Below, piece by piece: positions 53,297 through 60,820 of a stretch of DNA of 60,820 nucleotides. How positions within the stretch are numbered: the first letter of the stretch is position 1; every line of letters begins with the position of its first letter. The DNA lies in the NCBI RefSeq assembly GCF_001553265.1, contig NZ_KQ960629.1, positions 1 to 60,820 on the forward strand. The letters are read 5' to 3'. Below the pieces are notes generated by a model. It searched no databases. It had not been told where the DNA came from and was given only the letters and a program-made list of their open reading frames with translations. Origin of the DNA: Prevotella sp. DNF00663 (GTDB taxonomy: Bacteria > Bacteroidota > Bacteroidia > Bacteroidales > Bacteroidaceae). The translations under genes and the position numbers were made by a program.

Positions 53297-54056
53297 ACTC
53301 CCAGTTATTCACTTCTTTCACAAACTCATGAGCAGTGACATCCATCTGCGTAGGAGTAATAGCTACATAGTTATGAGCCAATGCCCAATAGTCGGTATCT
53401 GCAGCTTCTGGCTCGTCACAGTGGTACTCTCCCACCATCCAGAAGTAATCGAAATCACGCGGATGCCGCTCTTTGACCACCTCATTAATCCAGCGACCAT
53501 AAGCCATACGGCATGCTTTAATACCATTAAAAGTATTACCTGCGGGGAAGTTCACATTCAGACAGATGCCTTTGGGAAGTCCCTCGGACAATACCTTTTG
53601 TACAATGCGTTGTACATACGGTGTCAATGGAGTCAAATCGGCATTCACATCGTAGTCGCAACTAGAGAAGGCTATAGACGGAATATACTTCATACACCCC
53701 TCCATGGCAGCTCCCATAGTACCGGAATAATGCGTGTTGACCGACGAATTGTCACCATGATTGATGCCACTCAAGATGAGGTCAGGACGGCGATCTTGGC
53801 AAAGCTGGTCGAGAGCTAGCTTCACACAATCCACCGGTGTACCATTACACGACCATACTTCAGTATTCGGCATATTGTGACGTGGCTTCAAACGTAGCGG
53901 AGTCGTGACCGAGAAAGCACCCGAAAAACCAGAACGTCCTGATTCAGGAGCAACCACCAAGACATCGGCAAAGTCACTAACCATCGCTACTAAACTCTTG
54001 ATACCATTGGCATGATAACCATCATCGTTTGAAATTAATATAAAGGGTTTCTTCAT
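53292..54056 (-). CDS. surE: 5'-nucleotidase SurE
   Basis: 254 aa, the family length. Metal-dependent phosphatase acting on nucleoside monophosphates. N-terminal ISNDDGYHANGI (Asp-Asp metal ligands), VVAPESGRSGFSGAFS, and SGINHGDNSSVNTHYSGTMGAA. A TACTTTTG box (54085-54092, minus strand) is the likely minus-7. lpxB is next in the same direction. Confidence 0.96.
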   Translation of the reverse strand: MKKPFILISNDDGYHANGIKSLVAMVSDFADVLVVAPESGRSGFSGAFSVTTPLRLKPRHNMPNTEVWSCNGTPVDCVKLALDQLCQDRRPDLILSGINHGDNSSVNTHYSGTMGAAMEGCMKYIPSIAFSSCDYDVNADLTPLTPYVQRIVQKVLSEGLPKGICLNVNFPAGNTFNGIKACRMAYGRWINEVVKERHPRDFDYFWMVGEYHCDEPEAADTDYWALAHNYVAITPTQMDVTAHEFVKEVNNWEL

Positions 54057-54134
54057 TTATCTTATAATAATGTTGAATTCTCTACAAAAGTAGCAAAAAA
54101 AGGAGTAAAATACGGCCTTTTCAATGAATTATTG

Positions 54135-54142
54135 TAACTTTG
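54135..54142 (+). promoter_or_regulatory. Minus-7 box for parA
   Basis: TAACTTTG, 33 bp before the start codon; the minus-33 box is unclear. Confidence 0.45.
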
Positions 54143-54175
54143 CAACTAAAACCGTAACGACAACAGCAATAACAA

Positions 54176-54940
54176 ATGGGAAAAATAATCGCATTAGCTA
54201 ATCAAAAAGGCGGAGTGGGAAAAACCACTACAACTATCAACTTGGCGGCCTCATTGGCGACCATGGAAAAGAGCGTGCTAGTTGTAGATGCCGACCCACA
54301 AGCCAATGCTTCCAGTGGATTAGGCGTGGATATAAAAGAGGTGGAATGCTCTCTCTATGAGTGTATCATCGACCATGCCGACGTACGCGATGCCATCTAC
54401 ACAACAGATATAGACGGTCTGGATATTATCCCCAGCCACATCGACCTTGTCGGTGCAGAGATAGAGATGCTCAATCTGGAAAGTCGCGAGAAAGTACTCA
54501 AAAAACTTCTTGAGCCCATTAGAAGCGAATATGACTACATCTTGATAGACTGTAGCCCGTCTCTAGGGCTCATTACGGTGAACGCTCTTACGGCAGCCGA
54601 CTCTGTTATCATCCCTGTTCAATGCGAATACTTTGCCTTGGAGGGTATCAGCAAGTTGCTCAATACCATCAAGATTATCAAAAGCAAGTTGAATCCGAAG
54701 TTGGAAATCGAAGGATTCTTGTTGACCATGTACGACAGTCGTCTGCGTTTGGCCAACCAAATATACGACGAAGTGAAGCGCCACTTCCAAGAATTGGTAT
54801 TCAAAACCGTCATTCAGCGCAATGTAAAACTAAGCGAAAGTCCTAGTCATGGCCTCCCTGTGATACTTTACGACGCCGATTCTACCGGTAGCAAGAACCA
54901 CTTGGCATTGGCCAAAGAGATTATCAATAAGAATAAGTAA
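54176..54940 (+). CDS. parA: Chromosome-partitioning ATPase ParA/Soj
   Basis: 254 aa. Deviant Walker A KGGVGKTTT (residues 10-18), VVDADPQANASSGLG, and DYILIDCSPSLGLIT (Walker B). ATP-dependent DNA binding and ParB-stimulated hydrolysis segregate the origin region. parB follows after 103 bp, so the two are probably one operon interrupted by an unusual hairpin-rich spacer. Confidence 0.96.
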   Translation: MGKIIALANQKGGVGKTTTTINLAASLATMEKSVLVVDADPQANASSGLGVDIKEVECSLYECIIDHADVRDAIYTTDIDGLDIIPSHIDLVGAEIEMLNLESREKVLKKLLEPIRSEYDYILIDCSPSLGLITVNALTAADSVIIPVQCEYFALEGISKLLNTIKIIKSKLNPKLEIEGFLLTMYDSRLRLANQIYDEVKRHFQELVFKTVIQRNVKLSESPSHGLPVILYDADSTGSKNHLALAKEIINKNK

Positions 54941-55043
54941 TGTGAGTTTCTGAGTTTTTGAGTCCATAAGTTCTTGATCAAAACATCCCGCTTATATAGT
55001 CAAAAACTCATTAACTTATCAACTAAAGAACTCATCAAGCACT
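54941..55043. repeat. Inverted GAGTTT/AACTCA word repeat in the parA-parB spacer
   Basis: Left half repeats GAGTTTCTGAGTTTTTGAGTCC and ATAAGTTCTTGAT; right half holds AAAAACTCATTAACTTATCAAC and AAAGAACTCATCAAG, the complements in reverse order (GAGTTTTTGA with TCAAAAACTC is exact). The longest pieces pair into an imperfect hairpin. Confidence 0.6.
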
Positions 55044-55955
55044 ATGGCAGTACGCAAAAAATATAATAACCTAGGAAGAGGACTCGACCAAATAGGCAGA
55101 GGACTGGATGCACTAATATCCACAGAAGGAGTAAGTACTCAAGGTTCGTCGACTATCAACGAGATTCCTATCGAACAAATAGAGGCAAATCCAAATCAAC
55201 CTCGCCGCGAATTCGACCAAGAAGCATTGCAGGAACTGGCAGCAAGTATCCGTGAAATAGGCATCATCCAACCTATCACGCTACGTCAAACTGCTGAAAA
55301 TCATTTCCAAATCATTGCCGGCGAACGTCGTTGGCGTGCTTCACAATTGGCCGGACTGACCGCTATTCCAGCCTATATTCGCAAGATTAGCGATGAGAAC
55401 GTGATGGAAATGGCATTGGTGGAAAACATACAACGCGAAGATTTAAACTCCATTGAGATTGCTTTGGCCTATGAACATCTGATGGAAGGAAGCGGTATGA
55501 CCCAAGAAAAGGTATCAGAACGTGTGGGCAAAAGCCGTACGGCAATTGCCAATTATCTGCGTCTTCTTAAGCTTCCGGCACAAGTTCAGATGGCATTACA
55601 GAAGAAAGAAATCGACATGGGACATGCTAGGGCACTGCTCGCTATCGATAGCCCATCACTCCAAATCAAACTTTTTAAGGAGGTACAAAAGAACGGTTAC
55701 TCTGTCCGACAGGTCGAAGAGATGGTTCAACATCTCAAGAATGGCGACGATATAGAGAGCGGGCGGAAGAAGATTATAGCTAAAAGACAACTTCCGGAAG
55801 AGTTCGGTATCTTGAAAAAGCGACTTTCCACTTTCCTCAACACGAAAGTTCAGCTCACTTGTTCTTCTAAAGGGAAGGGCAAAATCAGTATCCCTTTTGC
55901 CAATGAAGAAGAACTAGAGCGTATCATGAACATCTTCGATAAACTGAAAGATTAA
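55044..55955 (+). CDS. parB: Chromosome-partitioning protein ParB
   Basis: 303 aa. CTP-dependent DNA clamp that loads at parS. N-terminal ParB/Srx domain with IEANPNQPRREF and the GERRWRAS arginine box (about residues 90-100), helix-turn-helix region MTQEKVSERVGKSRTAIANYLRLLKLP (about 152-178), and a C-terminal dimerisation part. No parS site was seen in the window. Confidence 0.97.
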   Translation: MAVRKKYNNLGRGLDQIGRGLDALISTEGVSTQGSSTINEIPIEQIEANPNQPRREFDQEALQELAASIREIGIIQPITLRQTAENHFQIIAGERRWRASQLAGLTAIPAYIRKISDENVMEMALVENIQREDLNSIEIALAYEHLMEGSGMTQEKVSERVGKSRTAIANYLRLLKLPAQVQMALQKKEIDMGHARALLAIDSPSLQIKLFKEVQKNGYSVRQVEEMVQHLKNGDDIESGRKKIIAKRQLPEEFGILKKRLSTFLNTKVQLTCSSKGKGKISIPFANEEELERIMNIFDKLKD

Positions 55956-55961
55956 GCCTAC

Positions 55962-56657
55962 GTGAAAGGTTTGACTCACATATTGTTCACTGCGTTGGTC
56001 ATGTTATCGCCTTTATCGGGACGTGCCCAGTACTCAATGCCACAAGATACCACAACCATTAAGGTATCCCAAGCATTAACACATAAGGACAGTCTCGCTT
56101 TGACATTGACTGATAGCATGACTCTTAAAAAGCAAAAAAGAGACTGGACAACATGGCGGCCTAGTCCGAAACGAGCACTTTGGCTGGCTTTGGTGATGCC
56201 CGGAGCCGGACAGATATATAACCGTAAGTTTTGGAAACTACCTATTATATATGGTGGAATGGTCGGTTGTGCTTACGCTATCAATTGGAACAACCAAATG
56301 TATAAGGACTATGCCAAAGCATACCTAGACTTGATGGATGACGATCCAAATACACAAAGCTACAACGATTTTCTGCATTTAGGAGCTAAGATAAACTCTT
56401 CGAACATATCTACCTATCAGAATCTGTTCAAAAAACGTAAAGACAGGTTTCGCAGATGGCGCGATTTGAGCATCTTCGTATTGATAGGTGTGTATGCTCT
56501 CTCCGTCATTGACGCTTATGTTGATGCCTCTCTTTCTGAGTTTGATATATCCAACGACCTCAGTTTAAGAGTGACACCCACCATCATAAACAATCAGACA
56601 GAGCGCAATCCATTTAAAGCCGGTGCAGTAGGATTGAACTGTAGCCTGAACTTTTAA
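55962..56657 (+). CDS. DUF5683 membrane protein
   Basis: 231 aa; starts with GTG six bp after parB. Sec signal (about residues 1-23), a Ser/Thr/Lys region, then the DUF5683 core: WRPSPKRALWLALVMPGAGQIYNRKFWKLPIIYGGMVGCAYAINWN (cut into two hydrophobic stretches, about 75-115) and a third helix near 165-182. Function unknown. Found with parAB and mltD across Bacteroidetes, which hints at a cell-envelope or division link. Confidence 0.92.
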   Translation: MKGLTHILFTALVMLSPLSGRAQYSMPQDTTTIKVSQALTHKDSLALTLTDSMTLKKQKRDWTTWRPSPKRALWLALVMPGAGQIYNRKFWKLPIIYGGMVGCAYAINWNNQMYKDYAKAYLDLMDDDPNTQSYNDFLHLGAKINSSNISTYQNLFKKRKDRFRRWRDLSIFVLIGVYALSVIDAYVDASLSEFDISNDLSLRVTPTIINNQTERNPFKAGAVGLNCSLNF

Positions 56658-56672
56658 ATAAGAAACAAAAGA

Positions 56673-57998
56673 ATGAAAAAACTTTATCTACTCGTTATCA
56701 CTATGATGTTCGGTGGGATTTGCAGCATGCAAGCCCAATCAAATGATGACAACGAAATCACAGTGACCGACGCGCAAGGGAAGAATGAAGTAATAGAACT
56801 CCCCGAAGCTATGACCCAAGAGCTGGACAGTCTGCTCCATCTTTATAATTCAAAGGCCTACTTGAGAATTGATACAAGCTGTAACATGCCCGACATCAAT
56901 CCTATGTACGATCGCAAAGTGTACAAGGAACGCCTCAGCAAGTTGCCAACTATCATCGAAATGCCATACAATGATGTGGTTCAGAAGTTCATTGATCGCT
57001 ATAGCGGACACCTCCGTCGCTCTGTAGCCTTTATGCTTGGAGCACAGAATTTCTACATGCCTATCTTCGAACAGGCACTGGAAAGCTACGGTCTTCCATT
57101 GGAATTGAAATATCTACCGGTCATAGAATCAGCCTTAAATCCGCTTGCTGTGTCGCGTGTAGGTGCTACCGGACTATGGCAATTCATGTTAAGAACAGCC
57201 AAACGGTATAATCTTGAAGTCAATTCTTTGGTTGATGAGCGTCGCGATCCCGTCAAAGCATCGTATGCAGCAGCCCACTATCTGAAAGACTTATACGACA
57301 TCTATGGTGATTGGAATCTTGTCATTGCCGCCTATAATTGTGGTCCCGACAAAATTAGCAAAGCCATGCACCGTGCCAAGCATAATGACTACTGGCAAAT
57401 ATATCCCTATCTTCCACAAGAAACTAGAGGATATGTACCGGCTTTCATAGCCGCCAATTACATCATGAACTACTATTGCGACCACAACATCTGTCCTATG
57501 ACGACCGATTTACCGGGCAAGACAGACACCGTAATGGTAAACCGTGACATTCATTTTGAGCAACTATCACACGTTCTAGGTATCAGCATTGATCAGATAC
57601 AAGAGCTGAATCCGCAATATCGTCGCAACATTATCAATGGCAGCAATGGCTTAACCGCACTCCGTCTACCCTCTGCTAAGATTACAGAGTTCATCGATAA
57701 CGAGAAAGCTGTCTATGCTTACGGGCCTGACGATTTGGCTATGAAGCGTAAAGAAGTGGCTGTCAACGACGACATACCATCTTATCGACCAAGCAAAAGC
57801 TACAGTCATCGCAGTTCATCATCATCACGTCGCCACAAAAGAGAGAAGAGAAGCCGTGGCAAGAGTATTACCATTCGCCAAGGAGACACGCTCTCTGAAA
57901 TCGCAGCACGCAACGGTACGACCGTTAAAAAACTGAAGAAGCTGAACAAAATTTCCGGTAATAGCATCCGCGCCGGAAAGAAGATAAAAGTGAAATAA
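56673..57998 (+). CDS. mltD: MltD-like lytic transglycosylase with LysM
   Basis: 441 aa. Sec signal (residues 1-22), transglycosylase SLT domain (about 100-260) with catalytic Glu in LPVIESALNPLAVS, GATGLWQFM and AAYNCGPDKISKAM, a linker region, a basic Ser/Arg-rich tract (SYSHRSSSSSRRHKREKRSR, about 375-395) and a C-terminal LysM (RQGDTLSEIAARNGTTVKKLKKLN). Cuts murein strands in the periplasm. 15 bp after DUF5683. Confidence 0.95.
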   Translation: MKKLYLLVITMMFGGICSMQAQSNDDNEITVTDAQGKNEVIELPEAMTQELDSLLHLYNSKAYLRIDTSCNMPDINPMYDRKVYKERLSKLPTIIEMPYNDVVQKFIDRYSGHLRRSVAFMLGAQNFYMPIFEQALESYGLPLELKYLPVIESALNPLAVSRVGATGLWQFMLRTAKRYNLEVNSLVDERRDPVKASYAAAHYLKDLYDIYGDWNLVIAAYNCGPDKISKAMHRAKHNDYWQIYPYLPQETRGYVPAFIAANYIMNYYCDHNICPMTTDLPGKTDTVMVNRDIHFEQLSHVLGISIDQIQELNPQYRRNIINGSNGLTALRLPSAKITEFIDNEKAVYAYGPDDLAMKRKEVAVNDDIPSYRPSKSYSHRSSSSSRRHKREKRSRGKSITIRQGDTLSEIAARNGTTVKKLKKLNKISGNSIRAGKKIKVK

Positions 57999-58021
57999 GA
58001 ACCTTTAACCGATACCATCCT

Positions 58022-60298
58022 ATGGACGAGCATACTTTGAAAGAGCAAAACCGCGAACTAGCGGACAATCAATTGATTAATGATGCGTTCCAACATCTAC
58101 TAGATACCTACTTGGCTTCACGCCATAGGAAGAAGGTTGACATCATTACCAAGGCATTCAATTTTGCCCGTCAGGCTCATAAAGGAGTGCGACGACTCTC
58201 CGGTGAGCCTTACATCATGCATCCTATAGCCGTCGCACAAGTTGCTTGCGAAGAGATGGGGTTAGGTTCTACAAGTATCTGTTCGGCTCTACTCCACGAT
58301 GTTGTAGAAGATACCGACTACACAGTAGAGGACATTGAGAATATGTTTGGGCCTAAGATAGCCCAAATTGTAGACGGTTTGACAAAAATTAGCGGTGGTA
58401 TCTTTGGTGACAAAGCATCTGCTCAGGCAGAGAATTTCAAAAAGCTTCTGCTCACCATGAGCGACGATATTCGCGTCATCTTGATTAAGATATGCGACCG
58501 TCTACACAATATGCGAACGCTGGATAGCCAACCTGCCAACAAGCAATACAAGATAGCGGGCGAGACTATGTACATCTATGCTCCGCTGGCTAACCGACTT
58601 GGCCTCAACAAAATCAAGACAGAGCTCGAAGATCTCAGCTTCCGTTACGAACATCCGGAGGAATATGCCAAGATAGAACGGAAACTTGCTGCCACCGAAG
58701 CACAGCGCGATACACTGTTCGCTCAGTTCACTAGTCCCATCAAAGAGGCTTTGGATAAGATGGGAGTTCAATACGAAATCAAAGCAAGAGTGAAGAGTCC
58801 TTATTCTATTTGGAATAAGATGCAAAACAAACACGTCACTTTCGACGAAATCTACGACATTCTTGCCGTTCGCGTTATCTTCACTCCGAAATCACGAAAC
58901 AACGAAATCAACGAATGCTTCAACATCTATGTAGCCCTCAGTCAGATATATAAGAGCCATCCGGATCGTCTGCGCGACTGGCTTAACCATCCCAAAGCAA
59001 ATGGCTATCAAGCACTCCACGTGACGCTGATGAGCAAACAAGGCCGATGGATTGAGGTACAGATACGTAGCGATCGTATGAATGAAGTGGCCGAACAAGG
59101 TTTCGCCGCCCATTGGAAATACAAGGAGGGGGGCGAGTACACAGAAGACGAAGGCGAACTTAACGACTGGCTTCGCACCATCAAAGAAATTCTTGACGAC
59201 CCACAACCCGATGCGATGGACTTTCTTGATGCCATCAAACTCAATCTGTTTGCATCAGAAATCTTCGTATTCACGCCCAAAGGAGAGATTAAAACGATGC
59301 CCGCCGGCTGTACGGCTCTCGACTTTGCTTTCCAAATCCATACATTCTTAGGTAGTCATTGCATCGGTGCCAAAGTCAACCACAAGCTTGTACCGCTCAG
59401 TCATAAGCTGCAAAGTGGCGACCAAGTAGAAATACTGACAAGCAAAGCACAGCATGTTCAACCTTCGTGGATTAACTTTGTGTCTACCGCTAAAGCCCGT
59501 GCCAAGGTACAAGCCATCCTCCGTCGCGATGAACGAGCATTACAAAAGAAAGGTGAGGAACTGCTCAACACTTGGCTACAGCAGAACGATATGCAGATGT
59601 CGGCGTCTATTGTAGATAAGCTCTGCGATGTTCATGACGTCCAAAAACCTGAGAGTTTCTTCCAAGCATTGGCCGAAAAGAAAATCATTCTTGAAGCCAA
59701 AGACTTGGACGGGCTTATGGGTAAGCCCAAGAAAGAATCCACATCGCTGGGTTGGCGTAAATACGTTCCATTCTTAGGACATAATAAAAAAGAAGATAAG
59801 ACTGCCGAAAAGAAGCCGGAGACATTTATTGTAGGCAAAGACTTCAACCGCAAGAAGCCACTCATCATCAATGAAGACAACATCAGAACGTTTATCTTCC
59901 ACAGTTGCTGTCACCCCATTCCCGGCGACGATACGCTCGGCTATATCGACAATAAGGGACAGATAGAGATACATCGTCGCAACTGTCCGATTGCAAGCAA
60001 GTTGAAAACGAGCTACGGCAACCGCATCCTTGCCACCCAATGGGACATGCACGACCAGATGTTCTTCGATGCAATCATCGAATTACACGGTATTGATCGC
60101 AAGGGAATGCTACACGATGTCGCTGAAATCATATCCGGTAAGATGGATATTAATATCCACAGAGTCACTGTCACTAGCAACGATGGCATCTTCGATGGCG
60201 TCATTGAAGTACGTGTACACAACCGTAATGAGGTACGAGAAATCGTTGCCAACCTCCGGCAAATAGCCGATATGCAAGAAGTACAATACATCAAATAA
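58022..60298 (+). CDS. relA: Bifunctional (p)ppGpp synthetase/hydrolase
   Basis: 758 aa, long RSH protein. N-terminal HD hydrolase domain with an intact LLHDVVEDTDYT (about residues 89-100), synthetase domain (about 250-370: YDILAVRVIFTPKSRNNEINECF and HVTLMSKQGRWIEVQIRS), TGS domain (about 415-475), zinc-finger-like region FIFHSCCHPIPGDD (about 624-637) and a C-terminal ACT domain (from about 680). With the HD residues present it should both make and destroy (p)ppGpp, as Rel/SpoT. 24 bp after mltD. Confidence 0.96.
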   Translation: MDEHTLKEQNRELADNQLINDAFQHLLDTYLASRHRKKVDIITKAFNFARQAHKGVRRLSGEPYIMHPIAVAQVACEEMGLGSTSICSALLHDVVEDTDYTVEDIENMFGPKIAQIVDGLTKISGGIFGDKASAQAENFKKLLLTMSDDIRVILIKICDRLHNMRTLDSQPANKQYKIAGETMYIYAPLANRLGLNKIKTELEDLSFRYEHPEEYAKIERKLAATEAQRDTLFAQFTSPIKEALDKMGVQYEIKARVKSPYSIWNKMQNKHVTFDEIYDILAVRVIFTPKSRNNEINECFNIYVALSQIYKSHPDRLRDWLNHPKANGYQALHVTLMSKQGRWIEVQIRSDRMNEVAEQGFAAHWKYKEGGEYTEDEGELNDWLRTIKEILDDPQPDAMDFLDAIKLNLFASEIFVFTPKGEIKTMPAGCTALDFAFQIHTFLGSHCIGAKVNHKLVPLSHKLQSGDQVEILTSKAQHVQPSWINFVSTAKARAKVQAILRRDERALQKKGEELLNTWLQQNDMQMSASIVDKLCDVHDVQKPESFFQALAEKKIILEAKDLDGLMGKPKKESTSLGWRKYVPFLGHNKKEDKTAEKKPETFIVGKDFNRKKPLIINEDNIRTFIFHSCCHPIPGDDTLGYIDNKGQIEIHRRNCPIASKLKTSYGNRILATQWDMHDQMFFDAIIELHGIDRKGMLHDVAEIISGKMDINIHRVTVTSNDGIFDGVIEVRVHNRNEVREIVANLRQIADMQEVQYIK

Positions 60299-60316
60299 AC
60301 ACAAACACCTTATTCC

Positions 60317-60811
60317 ATGAAACACAGCCGACTACTGTTGGCATCCATTCTTGCCATTTGCTGCTCGCTACATTTGCAAGCCCAATCTATCGATACCGTC
60401 AACGTAGCGCAATTTGGTGCTCGCGCCAATAGTTTTGAGAATTGTACCAAAGCGCTTCGACAGGCTATCGAATACTGTCGTACACACCATGTCAAAGTGC
60501 TTACATTTGAGAATGGGCGCTACGATTTATGGCCTGAAGGAGCACAACGACGCGATTTCTACATCAGCAACACCTCTTCCGAGATAGAATGTCCGTCGAA
60601 AACCAAGGTCATTGGCTTGTTACTCGACAGCCTCCAAAACCTGACCATCGAGGGCAATGGAGCCACTCTCATGTATCATGGCAAGATGACGATGCTCTCC
60701 ACTTGGCACAGTAGCGAAATCAAACTCCATAATCTGCATTTCGATTTTGAGCGTCCGGGCGGTTCAGAACTCACCTACATAAAGCAAGATGGAAAAGCCA
60801 CACTAATTTGA
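60317..60811 (+). CDS. N-terminal part of a GH110-like beta-helix protein, ended by an early stop
   Basis: 164 codons. Sec signal (residues 1-22, LHLQAQ) then a right-handed beta-helix start that resembles GH110 alpha-1,3-galactosidases: VNVAQFGARANSFENCTKAL, LTFENGRYDLWPEGAQRRD, LTIEGNGATLMYHGKM and LHFDFERPG. Family members are about 600 aa, but a TGA stop lies at 60809, 9 bp before the window ends. Deleting one T of the ATTT at about 60806-60809 would keep the frame open to the edge (reading TLIDPR), so a frameshift or sequence error is possible. Confidence 0.6.
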   Translation: MKHSRLLLASILAICCSLHLQAQSIDTVNVAQFGARANSFENCTKALRQAIEYCRTHHVKVLTFENGRYDLWPEGAQRRDFYISNTSSEIECPSKTKVIGLLLDSLQNLTIEGNGATLMYHGKMTMLSTWHSSEIKLHNLHFDFERPGGSELTYIKQDGKATLI

Positions 60812-60820
60812 CCCACGCTG

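Noticed and set aside
1..60820. CRISPR arrays, prophage, insertion sequences, rRNA
   Set aside because: No regularly spaced direct repeats, no transposase, integrase or phage structural genes and no rRNA sequence were found on reading both strands.

Overview
The window is a 60.8 kb chromosomal segment from a member of the Bacteroidales, most likely Bacteroidaceae. The evidence is the SusC/SusD pair, the TAnnTTTG minus-7 boxes with TTTG minus-33 boxes about 20 bp upstream, Bacteroidetes-type proteins (DUF5683, the small OmpH-linked membrane protein, long SppA, HMA-AraC copper regulator) and the parA-parB-DUF5683-mltD-relA gene order. Neither phage genes nor insertion sequences nor CRISPR arrays nor rRNA are visible. 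Most of the window is core genome, interleaved with accessory nutrient-uptake genes.

Layout. 0-13 kb: yebC/pheT, a cytidylate-kinase-like gene, a zinc metallopeptidase, nth, an OmpH/Skp lipoprotein, pepD, an orphan ECF sigma factor, htpG behind a textbook sigma-54 promoter, and two tandem tRNA-Arg(ACG) genes. 12.8-15.9 kb: a copper module made of a P-type ATPase that lacks its nucleotide-binding domain, a CopZ-like chaperone and a divergent HMA-AraC regulator. 16-18.3 kb: a MATE transporter with a structured leader, and an SDR enzyme. 18.5-30.4 kb: a locus that looks built for muropeptide use: BadF-type sugar kinase, NlpC/P60 peptidase and dipeptide epimerase (both with Tat-like signals), a secreted transglutaminase-like protein, SusC/SusD and a phosphoesterase-PQQ fusion. 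30.5-33.2 kb: a decaying secreted-protein gene, a double-hydrolase esterase and an SDR. 33.3-38.1 kb: sppA, lpxK (overlapping the purine nucleoside phosphorylase gene by 116 nt), thiL and tRNA-Phe. 38.4-41.9 kb: thrS-infC-rpmI-rplT. 42.4-48.2 kb: a SUFU-domain protein, then rsfS-ftsH-cdsA-GH5. 48.3-54 kb: a TonB receptor with an operator-like palindrome, an MBL-fold lipoprotein, lpxB and surE. 54.2-60.8 kb: parA, parB, DUF5683, mltD, relA/spoT and the start of a GH110-like gene that meets a stop codon.

The most unusual signal is not a gene. Four intergenic spacers each carry an element of exactly 83 bp (4191, 15143, 42028, 50887) and a fifth carries a truncated 63-nt copy (30360). Each full copy has 11-nt terminal inverted repeats and three internal small hairpins, so one strand can fold as a four-armed, cloverleaf-like structure; differences between copies keep the pairing at several positions. 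Around some copies, and alone in the lpxB-surE and parA-parB spacers, there are long imperfect inverted repeats made of degenerate words of the GGAGTTAA / GTGAG type. I do not recognise this family by name.
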